A stretch of 15,553 nt of DNA from JAXHUH01 sp034211175 (GCA_034211175.1 JAXHUH010000298.1:1-15553), one strand, 5' to 3'; shown: positions 8,201 to 14,711, counted from the first letter of the stretch. Numbers and translations: made by a program. The notes: generated by a model not told the origin, from the letters alone.

Positions 8201-8564
8201 CCTCCTCGGCCTGTTCGACCAGGCGCGGCTGCACGGCCTCGGCGTGCTCGTGGCCACCCAGGAGCCGCGTGGGCTCGACGAGCGGGTCACCGCCGCGACC
8301 CGCATGCACCTGATCGGCCGGTTCAGCTCACCCGGCGGCATCGCCGCAGCACGGGACCTGCTGCGGCCGCACGGCGCGCGCGGCCGTGACGTGCCCCGCC
8401 TGGACACCCGCCAGTTCTTCGCGTTCTCCGACGCCGTGCAGCCGGTCGCGAAGATCGCGGCGCCGCCGTCGCTCAGCCACGACGCGCCGAGCCCGCTGAG
8501 TGTCGAGCAGCTGGAGGAGCGGGCCTCCCGCTCCCGCCGATCGCTCGACGGTGCCCGCTCCTGA
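5226..8564 (+). CDS. Two-domain ATPase: ORC/AAA-like NTPase joined to HerA/VirB4-like ATPase
   Basis: This is a 1112-residue cytoplasmic protein. Domain 1 (about 1-400) has an intact Walker A GAAGAGKTHL (G70-K76-T77) and a Walker B-like LALDQID (D244, D247), as in ORC/AAA_16-type ATPases. A middle region (about 430-600) has an alpha/beta pattern around FRRLVVVRTTPLP and no known signature. A Gly/Pro/Thr-rich linker (about 610-682) leads to domain 2 (about 683-1085), which resembles HerA/VirB4-type DNA motors: a MIPLGRRV entry strand, the P-loop, PSIVVDASG, VLWTPG, Walker B LLVIDE (D975-E976) and the glutamine motif VATQEP (Q1012). The domain 2 P-loop is GGAGSGHT, with histidine (H721) replacing the catalytic lysine, so this half may bind but not hydrolyse ATP. 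GGAG at 5213-5216 lies 9 nt before the ATG. It is the last gene of the operon. Confidence 0.82.
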   Translation: MDPVTDPQALAALARADLDWTMHLRSVWSDDGALDVAAIHARARSRVLDTMDALSASPGEGSPLGIVVLGAAGAGKTHLIAALRREVLTKGLGFVLADLTDVREFWPTVLQGYVSSLHQPVGEPQLRAVLDIVLATSGVAFDRAALAAADVETHRSMTGQVLSGLAATDRATIMRHRDTIRAFALLDADDFELAAMAHNWFDGVDLGEERAACGLSTGAADPAAAVEGLSYLMALRGPTMLALDQIDSIVAQHHLASDPRTGDSVPSAEQQAARSIIQGLGGGLLGLRDRTTRTLTVLSCLEQTWDVLANEVVASARARFHSPHVLGMATRSAPDLLAARLARSYGEAGFEPPYATWPFSDDFLREAAERSPREILRRAAEHRDACVSEGVVRVLDGFGSTAGPTNGHDDRTALDHAFSSAREEADPRRWLGAEEDRLSMLLRLAAEAILVENPTDADVDGFVDTDFAGARGVEPLHCRLRLVHHDAGDRETHLSFRAIQNTHHRSFQSRLQAAMTASGIDRDLTFRRLVVVRTTPLPAGPKSKALFDAFRRAGGELSQPTEDEIRTLGALYLLAQDHPEPALVRWLAARRPVSTLPCFASAVSWLFTASSGLGAPPVTAGTPVPAFRSVPGAPGRGTRPGAGANGHDLDTSRAMSPTSTTRPPGSPEAAPAATGPGDDEASRMIPLGRRVVGGGLHDRVAVPVADLRRHGLVLGGAGSGHTLLLRRLVEEAALVGVPSIVVDASGAMARLGDRWPAAPDGWSDGDADRALRYHDTTDVVLWTPGLAGGNPLVLDPIPDLAAVAPDPDELAVAVGLATDALAEVVAPGAGNKDQLKRKVLGAALGEFGRRGGGWLGDLVGLLGDLPPTVADAPLAAGERIDGADRLAAEMADQLGGEMLNNRLLRAVGSPTDVGTLLGADGDPARTRVSVVALEGLADGGARSQLVNQLAMALFGWIRTHPAGDDRGVRGLLVIDEVKDLLGANDSSAVKRSLLGLFDQARLHGLGVLVATQEPRGLDERVTAATRMHLIGRFSSPGGIAAARDLLRPHGARGRDVPRLDTRQFFAFSDAVQPVAKIAAPPSLSHDAPSPLSVEQLEERASRSRRSLDGARS

Positions 8565-8604
8565 GCCGGCATCCCCGGGCGCGGCCCCGCGCCGCGATCC
8601 TCGA

Positions 8605-8634
8605 TCGGCGTCACCCGGTTGTCGGTGACGCCGA
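8605..8634 (+). terminator. Perfect 11-bp hairpin after the ATPase operon
   Basis: TCGGCGTCACC (8605-8615) pairs perfectly with GGTGACGCCGA (8624-8634) around an 8-nt loop. It begins 40 nt past the stop of the large ATPase gene. No T-tract is present. It is the nearer of two hairpins to the plus-strand operon and probably ends that transcript. Confidence 0.65.
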
Positions 8635-8673
8635 GCGCGGGCCGCCGCGGCGATCAGCGAGCCGACCGCCGAC

Positions 8674-8704
8674 GCCCGTCGACGGCGCGTTGCCGTCGAC
8701 GGGC
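8674..8704 (-). terminator. Perfect 13-bp hairpin after the LLM oxidoreductase gene
   Basis: GCCCGTCGACGGC (8674-8686) pairs perfectly with GCCGTCGACGGGC (8692-8704) around a 5-nt loop. It begins 8 nt past the minus-strand oxidoreductase stop, so it most likely terminates that gene. Because it is symmetric, it could also back up termination of the convergent operon. Confidence 0.7.
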
Positions 8705-8712
8705 CCGGACGA

Positions 8713-9750
8713 TCAGCTGACCCAGCTCTTGACCTTCTCGATGAGGCCGAGGCGGTCGGGCCCGACCGGATTCACCGACAGCCGGGTGACGCCGGCGGCC
8801 TTGTAGGCCTCGATGCGGTCGCGCACGAAGCCCTCGTCGCCCACCATGGCCGTGGCGGCGAGGAAGTCGTCGGGCACCAGGGCCTCGGCCTCCGCCTTGT
8901 TGCCGGAGAGGTAGAGGTCCTGCATCTTCGCCGCCTCCTCCTCGTAGCCGTAGCGGCAGAAGACGTCGTTGTAGAAGTTCTTGCCCTTGGCCCCCATGCC
9001 GCCCACGTAGAGCGCGGCCATCGGCCGGGCCGCGTCGCGCAGCTTCGCCGCGGTGGCCTCGTCGCAGATCGACACGGTGCCGCCGGCGACGATCTCGAGC
9101 GGCGGCAGCACGGCGTCGCGGTCCGCGCCGCCCTTGGCCAGGTCGTCGCCCCACACGTCGGACGCCTTGTCCGGGTGGAAGAACACCGGGATCCAGCCGT
9201 CGGCCAGCTGGGCCGTCATCTGGACGTTCTTGGGGCCGAGGCTGGCGATGTAGATCGGGATCGACTCGCGCACCGGGTGGTTGATCAGCTTCAGCGGCTT
9301 GCCGAGTCCGGTGCCCTGATCGGCCGGGAGGGGGAGCTGGTACATCTCGCCGTCGTGGACGACCCGCTCACGGCGCCACACCTTGCGGCAGATGTCGATG
9401 ACCTCGCGGGTCGACTGGAGCGGCTTGCGGTACGGCACGCCGTGCCAGCCCTCGATGACCTGGGGGCCGGACGCGCCGAGACCGAGGATGAACCGGCCGT
9501 TGGACACCGCGTCGAGCCCGGCGGCGGTCATGGCGGTGAGGGCCGGGGTGCGCGAGTAGATCGGCAGGATCGACGAGCCGAGCTCCATCGTCTCGGTCTT
9601 CGCCGCGAGGTAGCCGAGGATGCTGACCGCGTCGAAGCTGTACAGCTCGGGCACCCAGCCGACGTCGATCCCCGCGTTCTCCAGGTCCTTCGCCTCGGCC
9701 GCCGCGGCGCGGGGGTCCCCGGCGTAGGTGAGGTTCATCGACAGCTTCAT
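8713..9750 (-). CDS. LLM-class F420-dependent oxidoreductase
   Basis: This 345-residue protein has the luciferase-like monooxygenase TIM-barrel pattern of actinobacterial F420 enzymes. It opens with the barrel strand KLSMNLTYAG, has ELGSSILPIYSRTP at 56-69, and GRFILGLGASGPQVIEGWHG at 85-104, the family's cofactor-side motif. IYIASLGPKNVQMTAQLADGW follows later, and the C terminus is VTRLSVNPVGPDR, typical of the last strand. Such enzymes move hydride between coenzyme F420 and a small substrate in the cytoplasm; the substrate cannot be told. The ATG at 9748-9750 is chosen over one 13 codons upstream because GGGGAGG (complement of 9758-9764) lies 7 nt before it. A perfect hairpin follows the stop. 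It lies downstream of a vapBC relic but is probably transcribed separately. Confidence 0.9.
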   Translation of the reverse strand: MKLSMNLTYAGDPRAAAAEAKDLENAGIDVGWVPELYSFDAVSILGYLAAKTETMELGSSILPIYSRTPALTAMTAAGLDAVSNGRFILGLGASGPQVIEGWHGVPYRKPLQSTREVIDICRKVWRRERVVHDGEMYQLPLPADQGTGLGKPLKLINHPVRESIPIYIASLGPKNVQMTAQLADGWIPVFFHPDKASDVWGDDLAKGGADRDAVLPPLEIVAGGTVSICDEATAAKLRDAARPMAALYVGGMGAKGKNFYNDVFCRYGYEEEAAKMQDLYLSGNKAEAEALVPDDFLAATAMVGDEGFVRDRIEAYKAAGVTRLSVNPVGPDRLGLIEKVKSWVS

Positions 9751-9825
9751 TGGCACGCCTCCCCAGATGGTCGTCGTCGAGCCTTCCACGCCGGGACGGC
9801 CCCGACCAAAGACGCCCCCGCCGCG

Positions 9826-9989
9826 TCAGTCGGCGGCTCCCCGTTCGACGACCCACTCCTGGGTTCGGCCGGTGACCCGGGCGATGGTCTCGAAGTCGGC
9901 GTCGTAGTGCATCACGGGGAGGCCGCGCGACTCGGCGATCGACGCGACGCATGCACGCTCGTGTCGGCCAGGTACCGGGGACCGGCCAC
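9826..9989 (-). pseudogene. vapC: vapC toxin (PIN domain) relic, internal deletion with frameshift
   Basis: This relic begins with GTG at 9989, one base after the vapB stop, and reads VAGPRYLADTSVHA, the normal PIN-toxin N terminus with the first catalytic Asp (residue 9). From 9951 in another frame, 41 codons to the TGA at 9826-9828 read CVASIAESRGLPVMHYDADF and on to EWVVERGAAD, the normal VapC C terminus. About 75 central residues, including the middle acidic residues of the active site, are missing, and the two parts are out of frame. Translation from the GTG would stop at 9912 after 25 residues. VapC is normally about 130 residues and cleaves RNA. This copy cannot make a toxin. Confidence 0.8.
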
Positions 9990-9990
9990 C

Positions 9991-10230
9991 TCAGGGAGAG
10001 GTGTCGACGACGGCGTCGCCGGCCGAGGACTCGTCACCCCACGCCCGCCCGGCCGCATCGAAGTCGAACCGGCCGGGCTCCGCCAGCAGCTCGACCAGCT
10101 CGAGCCGGCGTCGTGCGGCGACGACCTCTCGAAGGGACGCGTCGATCGTCTCCCGCAGCGTGCGGGTACCGAGGATCTCGGCCGCTTCCCGGGCGATGTC
10201 CCGATCGACATCGACGGATGTCCTGGCCAT
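9991..10230 (-). CDS. vapB: VapB-type antitoxin, now without a toxin
   Basis: This is a 79-residue protein. The N terminus, MARTSVDVDRDIAREAAEIL then GTRTLRETIDASLREVV, is a ribbon-helix-helix domain as in VapB antitoxins. The second part, LELVELLAEPGRFDFD and AAGRAW, is the toxin-wrapping tail seen in this family. Antitoxins of this type repress their own promoter and block a PIN-domain RNase. The toxin gene just downstream is an inactivated relic, so the protein is either drifting or kept as a DNA-binding protein or as protection against related toxins. The last residues (about SSAGDAVVDTSP) look unlike the usual end of the family. It lies 44 nt downstream of the DsbA-like gene on the same strand and may be read from that promoter. 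Confidence 0.78.
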   Translation of the reverse strand: MARTSVDVDRDIAREAAEILGTRTLRETIDASLREVVAARRRLELVELLAEPGRFDFDAAGRAWGDESSAGDAVVDTSP

Positions 10231-10274
10231 GCACCTGATGATGTCCGCCGCTCCTCGGCGGGATGTCGTTCCGG

Positions 10275-10988
10275 CTAGGGCGTGGGGAGCTGGACGACCT
10301 CGCCGCGGTTGATGCTGACCCAGTCGCGGGCCTCGACGTAGGGCTTGAACACGCGGCCGATGGCCTTGCCGTCGGCCTCGGTCTTGGGGCGTTGCAGCTC
10401 GTAGAGGTGGGGGAACTCGGTCCACGCCGTCACCGCGTGCCACAGGCGGACCGCGGCGTCGCCGGTCGGCGGGTCGATGAGGACGGGCCCGAACAGGCAC
10501 TGGTCGTCGTCGAAGAACAGCGTGGGCACGCCGTAGCCGCCGTGGGCCACGACCTTGTCGTGCTCGGCCTTCACGTCGTCGTGGGTGGTCGGGTCGTCGA
10601 TCGCCGCGTCGACGAGCGCCGGGTCGAGGCCGAGCTCGGAGAGCAGGTGGCGGGCGACGTCGGGCTCGTGGGGCTTGCGGCCGTCCTCGTGGAGCGCCTT
10701 GCCGGCGATGGCGTACCAGCGGTCGAGGTCGTCCATGCTCGTGCGCCGCAGCAGCGCACCGATGCGCATCATCGACCACCCGTAGGACCACGGGCGCTCC
10801 CACGGGTGCTTCTTGCCCTCGCGGCGGTTGATCTCCTCGAGGCTGAAGAACCGCCAGGCGATCTCGATGCCGATCTCGTCGCGCACCGCCCGGACCCACT
10901 TCGAGGTCTGGTAGGCGTAGGGGCACATCAGGTCGAAGTGGAAGTCGACGCTCGTCGGCGCGTTCGGTCCGGGCACGGCTTCGGGCAT
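10275..10988 (-). CDS. DsbA-family thioredoxin-fold oxidoreductase or isomerase (CPYA site)
   Basis: This 237-residue protein begins with the DsbA-like strand VDFHFDLMCPYAYQTSKW. C22-P-Y-A25 occupies the redox site, so the usual second cysteine is alanine. FFSLEEINRREGK and the cis-Pro-type GVPTLFFDD (about 160-170) are typical of the DsbA/FrnE/HCCA-isomerase group; actinobacterial members often use mycothiol. A single cysteine argues for thiol-conjugate chemistry such as isomerisation or nitroreduction, not disulphide formation; this is inference. There is no signal peptide, so it is cytoplasmic. The ATG at 10986-10988 is chosen because a GGGAGGGAG run lies about 8 nt upstream. The antitoxin gene follows after 44 nt. 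The hairpin upstream belongs to the previous gene. Confidence 0.85.
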   Translation of the reverse strand: MPEAVPGPNAPTSVDFHFDLMCPYAYQTSKWVRAVRDEIGIEIAWRFFSLEEINRREGKKHPWERPWSYGWSMMRIGALLRRTSMDDLDRWYAIAGKALHEDGRKPHEPDVARHLLSELGLDPALVDAAIDDPTTHDDVKAEHDKVVAHGGYGVPTLFFDDDQCLFGPVLIDPPTGDAAVRLWHAVTAWTEFPHLYELQRPKTEADGKAIGRVFKPYVEARDWVSINRGEVVQLPTP

Positions 10989-11059
10989 GGTGAGCGCTCC
11001 CTCCCTGGCGTGGGTCTCATCATGCACCTCGGCCGACGGTCGAGCCCAGCCCGGACGCG

Positions 11060-11096
11060 GCACCGGTGGGCCCCGCCGTGCGGGACCCACCGGTGC
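11060..11096 (-). terminator. Long hairpin after the HupE-like gene
   Basis: CACCGGTGGG (11061-11070) pairs with CCCACCGGTG (11086-11095). One outer G-C pair and an inner 5-bp stem (11072-11076 with 11080-11084) extend it, with one C/A mismatch and a 3-nt loop. It begins about 30 nt past the HupE-like stop (11127). No T-tract follows. Confidence 0.7.
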
Positions 11097-11126
11097 TCGG
11101 TCGTCGTGTGTGCGATGCGGCCCCGG

Positions 11127-12521
11127 TCAGCCGGCGTCGGTGCCGGCCGGCTCCGGCTCGGCGGCCGGGTCGTCCGCACCGGCCGGCGGAGCGCCCGACG
11201 GGTCGGCCGTCGCGAGCAACCGGCCGTTGCGCTGCTCCCACCAGTAGAGGCCCGCGGCGATCGCGGTGGCGAGCACCATCGTGGCGATCGAGCGGGGGAA
11301 CGCGATGGCCTCGTCGACGAAGCGGGAGATGCCGAGCTCGATCTCGAGGACCCGCTCGATGGTCCAGGCGATCGCGATGGCGGCGAGGACGATCGAGCCG
11401 GCGACGAAGAAGGGCCGGTAGAACCGCGTGCGGCTGACGAGGAACAGCGCCGGGAAGGTCATCAGGATGACGATCGCCTGGCCGATCTCGATGCCCACGT
11501 TCCGGCCGAGGAGCGAGACCAGCTGGGTCTCACGGGAGACGTCGAGGCCCGACACGAGCGACGCGAAGCCGAGACCGTGGAAGAGGCCGAACCCGAAGGC
11601 GAGCAGCCACTCGCGGTTCGGCGTGACCGGCCGCAGGTTGTGGAGCGCCGCCGCGGCGATCGACACCGCGATGATCGACTCGACGAGCTTCGACGGCGGG
11701 AGCGGGAGGAGCCCGAGCCCGGCGAGCGAGAACGTGATCGAGTGGGCGACGGTGAACATCGTGACGATCTTCAGCACCCGCCACAGGCCCTGGCCGAAGG
11801 AGCGCCCGGGCGCCCACGAGCCGGGCGCGGCGACGAAGACCAGCACCGACGGCAGGAGCAGGACCAGCACGAACGCGATGTGGTCCGGCCCGGTGCGGAT
11901 GTGGTCGACGCCGAGCTCGATGCTCGACGTGAAGTTGGTCCACTGGGACGTGTCGCCGAGGTCGACGCTGCGGCTCCGGGTGTCGCCGTCGAACGCGACG
12001 AGCACCTCCTCGGTGTTGTCGATGACGCCGGCGCCCCAGTCGTTGGCGATGAGCAGCAGCGCGTCACGTCCGTCGATCTCGTCGAAGAACGGGTCGAACC
12101 CGACGTCGAGCGAGCGTGGCGTCGACCCGCCGTCGAGGTCGACCTCGAACGGGAGCACCACGTACTGCGTCCACTCCTCCTCGGCCTCGAGGAGCTCGAC
12201 CCCGTCGAACTCGACCGGCCAATCCTCGCCGCCCGCGCCGATGCTGAGGTGCGCGTCCGCGTACTCGTGCAGCTCGGCGGCGTTGGCCTCGAGCTCGGTG
12301 AGGACCTCCTCGTCCGTGCCCTCGAGCGACAGCCCGAACACGGTGCGGACGTCACCGTACGGGAGCTCGACGCGCCCGGCGAGCTCGTTCTCCGCGACGT
12401 CCAGGTAGAGGTAGGCCTGGTCGCCGGTGTGGGCGCCGGCGGGTGCGGCGGCGAGCCCCAGCAGGGCCGCCACCGAGACCAACACGCCGAGCACCGTCGA
12501 CGTGACGTTGCGAACTCTCAT
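11127..12521 (-). CDS. HupE/UreJ-type membrane protein, putative metal transporter
   Basis: This is a 464-residue protein. A Sec signal peptide (1-30, likely cut after APAGA) is followed by an acidic extracytoplasmic domain (about 31-195). A HupE/UreJ_2-like membrane core (about 200-430) then carries the family's conserved polar motifs: GVDHIRTGPDH (204-214), FTVAHS (H260), VESIIAVS (E281), LHN (H294), FGLFHGLGFA (H315) and NVGIEIGQ (E345). The His/Asp/Glu set inside the membrane suggests transport of a divalent metal such as nickel or cobalt; family members are linked to hydrogenase and urease, but neither is in this window. A disordered Pro/Ala/Asp tail ends it. GAGGG lies close upstream of the ATG. 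The gene is divergent from the PPTase operon and is ended by a hairpin. Confidence 0.85.
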   Translation of the reverse strand: MRVRNVTSTVLGVLVSVAALLGLAAAPAGAHTGDQAYLYLDVAENELAGRVELPYGDVRTVFGLSLEGTDEEVLTELEANAAELHEYADAHLSIGAGGEDWPVEFDGVELLEAEEEWTQYVVLPFEVDLDGGSTPRSLDVGFDPFFDEIDGRDALLLIANDWGAGVIDNTEEVLVAFDGDTRSRSVDLGDTSQWTNFTSSIELGVDHIRTGPDHIAFVLVLLLPSVLVFVAAPGSWAPGRSFGQGLWRVLKIVTMFTVAHSITFSLAGLGLLPLPPSKLVESIIAVSIAAAALHNLRPVTPNREWLLAFGFGLFHGLGFASLVSGLDVSRETQLVSLLGRNVGIEIGQAIVILMTFPALFLVSRTRFYRPFFVAGSIVLAAIAIAWTIERVLEIELGISRFVDEAIAFPRSIATMVLATAIAAGLYWWEQRNGRLLATADPSGAPPAGADDPAAEPEPAGTDAG

Positions 12522-12819
12522 ACCCTCGCCCTCGCTTCCACCCCGCCCTGTGGGCGATTGGGTTGCCCGGACCGGGAGCCGCCGCTCGTGAGCGTCGGAT
12601 GTGTCGCGGGGAGGTGCTCGCCGCCCCCGCCATTGACCCGCCGCCCCGACCGGTGGTCGCCGCCGGGCGCCGCCGATACCCGATCGAGGCTACCTGGCGG
12701 CGCGCCAGTCCCGGTCACGACCGACCGGTGAGGCGCGCGGCCGGGGGTGGTCGTCGACGGGAGAGCTAGCCTTGGCGGCGTCTCGTGGTGGACGGGGCAG
12801 CTCGTGGCGGGGAGGCGGT
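12522..12819. other. 298-bp divergent intergenic region
   Basis: This region separates the HupE-like gene (-) from the PPTase gene (+), so it should hold both promoters. TAGCCT, a TANNNT-type -10 candidate, occurs on the minus strand at 12687-12692 and on the plus strand at 12767-12772. CTGGCG/CGCCAG (12694-12708) is a 6-bp dyad with a 3-nt spacer next to the first. I see no tRNA and no recognisable cobalamin or nickel riboswitch, though I cannot exclude a structured leader in the ~160 nt upstream of the HupE-like start. Confidence 0.4.
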
Positions 12820-13593
12820 GTGTTGGACGGAGCGGCGCGGTCCGGGAGCGACGTGGCGTCTCGTTCCGCCGCATCGCCCACGGTCGAGCGGGACCCGGGC
12901 CGCCCGGCCGTGCCCGCGCCGCGGGTCGAGGCGTTGTTCGACCTCGCCGTGGGCGCGTTCGAGCTCGTGGGCGCGGGTGATCCGGGTACCTTGCTCGCCG
13001 AGGAGCGCTCAGCGGTCGCGGGCGCGTCGCTCCGGCGGGTGAGCGAGTTCGCCGGGGGACGCCGCTGTGCGCACGCCGCGCTCGATCACTGCGGCATCGC
13101 GCCCGCGCCGCTGCTGCCCGCACCGGATCGGAGCCCGCGCTGGCCGCCGGGTGTCATCGGCTCGATCGCCCACACCGCCGACTACGCGGTCGCGGTCGCC
13201 GCCCGTGGGCCGGGGCACGTCCGCCCGACGGGCATCGGCGTCGACGCCGAGCGCGTGGACCGGATGACCCCGGAGCTCGTCCGTACGATCTGCACCGGCC
13301 GCGAGCTGGACTGGCTGACGCGCCTGCCGGTCGAGCGCCGCGCCGTGGCGGCCACGGCGGTGTTCGGGGCGAAGGAGGCGTTCTACAAGGCGCAGCACCC
13401 GACGACCGGCTCGTGGGTCGGCTTCTCCGAGGTCACGACCCGGCCGTTCGGTGCGGGGCTCGAGCTCTCGCCCGTGGGCGGCTCGCCCGCCCTCGCCCTC
13501 TGGCGGTGGCCCGTCTCCGCCCGATGGTTCGACCGCGACGGGATCGTCGTCGTCGGTGTCACGGTTCACGCGTCGGGTGGGGAGGGGTCGTGA
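12820..13593 (+). CDS. 4'-phosphopantetheinyl transferase, EntD type
   Basis: This 257-residue protein has all the EntD/Sfp motifs: GRRCAHAAL (79-88), WPPGVIGSIAHT (108-119), GIGVDAERVD (138-147, metal ligands D142 and E144) and FGAKEAFYKAQHP (182-194, K185, E186, K190). It transfers phosphopantetheine from CoA to a serine of an acyl- or peptidyl-carrier protein, activating polyketide, fatty-acid or non-ribosomal-peptide synthases. No carrier protein is in the window. The start is uncertain: GGGGAGG at 12809-12815 lies 4 nt before GTG 12820 and 7 nt before TTG 12823; a TTG at 12772 is also in frame but lacks a site. Its stop overlaps the next gene's GTG by 4 nt (GTGA), so translation is coupled to the methyltransferase gene. 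Confidence 0.9.
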   Translation: MLDGAARSGSDVASRSAASPTVERDPGRPAVPAPRVEALFDLAVGAFELVGAGDPGTLLAEERSAVAGASLRRVSEFAGGRRCAHAALDHCGIAPAPLLPAPDRSPRWPPGVIGSIAHTADYAVAVAARGPGHVRPTGIGVDAERVDRMTPELVRTICTGRELDWLTRLPVERRAVAATAVFGAKEAFYKAQHPTTGSWVGFSEVTTRPFGAGLELSPVGGSPALALWRWPVSARWFDRDGIVVVGVTVHASGGEGS

Positions 13594-14711
13594 GCGCCGA
13601 GTCGCCGAAGGGGCCCGCACCGGTGGCGCCCACCGTCGAGGACCAGCTCATCACGTCGATCCACGAAGCCACGCTGGCCTCGACCGTTGCCGCCCTGCGC
13701 CACATCGACGACGGGTCACCGGAGGTGGCCGACGCGTCCGCGGCGTTGGCGGCCATCGGGCGCGACGGCGTGGCGGCACTGGACGACGTCGCGTCCGCGC
13801 TGCGCGCCGCGGGCATCGGCCACCGGTTCGAGGGGCCGGTGGCGGACGCCCGGACGACGGACGTGCCCGAGCTCGCCCGGATCGCCATCGACGTCCTGGT
13901 CGACGCCGACGACGCCGAGGCGGCCGTGGCCGCGGTGGTGCGCCTCGGCTACCGGCCGTGGCACGACCTCGACGCCGGCTCGTGGGCGGCGTACCGGCGC
14001 CTGTACCCGGCGCTGGCGCTCGTCGCCGACACCGACCGGGGGCACCCGGTCGTCCTGCAGGTCGTCTGGGCACCGCCCGGGCGTGCCCGGGTCCCCGCCC
14101 CGTTGGCGGTCCTCGCCCAACGGCTGCGCCGGTTCCGGCCGACACCCGAGGACCTCGGTCGACCCCACCTCCCGGCCCGGCTGTGGTGGGCCCACGTGGC
14201 GCTGGGTCCCGCGCGGAGCACCTGGCGCCGTCTGCGGCGGCGTCCCGCGCCGCGGGCGCTCGGCCCGTACCTGCCGACCCCGGTGGCGCTGATCGACGCG
14301 CTGCTCGACGTCGCCGGCGTCGGGCCCGACGACGTGGTCGCCGACCTCGGGTGCGGCGACGGACGGGTACTCGTCCGGGCGGCGCTGCGGGGCTGCCGGG
14401 CGATCGGTGTCGAACACGATCCGGGGCTCGTCCGCCGGGCGCGCGACGCAGCCGCCCGGGCCGGGGTCGCCGAGCGCGTCGAGGTCGTCGCCGGTGACGT
14501 CGCCGCGTTCGACGTGGGTCGGGCCACCGTGGTCGTCCTGTTCGTGGCCGCGCCGTCCTTGCCCGATGTCGTGGACGACCTGCGGCGGCGCCTGGCGCCC
14601 GGGAGCCGCATCGTGGCCCACGAGCAGGCGCCGGTGGCCTCGGTCGCCGACGCCCGGCGGCCGTTGTTCACCACCGGCGGCATCACGGTCGCCCACCGCT
14701 GGGACCTCTGA
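13590..14711 (+). CDS. Two-domain protein with C-terminal SAM-dependent methyltransferase
   Basis: This is a 373-residue protein. The C-terminal half (about 222-373) is a class I methyltransferase: GPYLPTP (225-231), VVADLGCGDGRVLV (motif I, about 249-262), AIGVEHDP (E275, ribose-binding acid) and VVAGDVAAF (D303). The PYxPTP lead-in and DLGCGDGR resemble the FAM173/ATPSc-KMT and DOT1-like lysine methyltransferases, so the target may be a protein; this is inference. The N-terminal half (about 15-215) is unassigned. ALDDVASALRAAGIGHRFEG and RIAIDVLVDADDAEAAVAAV, followed by GYRPWHD, have the strand-helix rhythm of nucleotidyltransferase-like proteins but lack the usual GS..D.D active site. The GTG start overlaps the PPTase stop; GGGGAGGGG (13578-13586) precedes it at a short distance. 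It is soluble, with no signal peptide. Confidence 0.78.
   Translation: MSAESPKGPAPVAPTVEDQLITSIHEATLASTVAALRHIDDGSPEVADASAALAAIGRDGVAALDDVASALRAAGIGHRFEGPVADARTTDVPELARIAIDVLVDADDAEAAVAAVVRLGYRPWHDLDAGSWAAYRRLYPALALVADTDRGHPVVLQVVWAPPGRARVPAPLAVLAQRLRRFRPTPEDLGRPHLPARLWWAHVALGPARSTWRRLRRRPAPRALGPYLPTPVALIDALLDVAGVGPDDVVADLGCGDGRVLVRAALRGCRAIGVEHDPGLVRRARDAAARAGVAERVEVVAGDVAAFDVGRATVVVLFVAAPSLPDVVDDLRRRLAPGSRIVAHEQAPVASVADARRPLFTTGGITVAHRWDL

Noticed and set aside
6380..8389. 669-residue plus-strand ORF in another frame within the ATPase gene
   Set aside because: Arginine/proline-rich shadow frame; the P-loop and Walker B motifs are all in the 5226-8564 frame.
9912..9989. 25-residue reading from the vapC GTG as a real small gene
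   Set aside because: It begins as VapC but ends in a frameshifted Ser/Arg tail; the genuine VapC C terminus is in another frame, so it is better described as a relic.
9991..10926. 311-residue minus-strand ORF joining the antitoxin to an upstream segment
   Set aside because: Only the last 79 codons (from ATG 10228-10230) form a protein domain; the rest is a shadow of the DsbA-like gene.
10263..12731. 822-residue plus-strand ORF across the DsbA- and HupE-like genes
   Set aside because: It spans two real minus-strand genes and their terminator, and its composition is that of an antisense shadow.
12772..12819. TTG at 12772 as the PPTase start
   Set aside because: No ribosome-binding site precedes it, the added residues are Gly/Ser/Arg-rich, and GGGGAGG points to GTG 12820 or TTG 12823; TAGCCT overlapping the TTG is better read as a -10 box.
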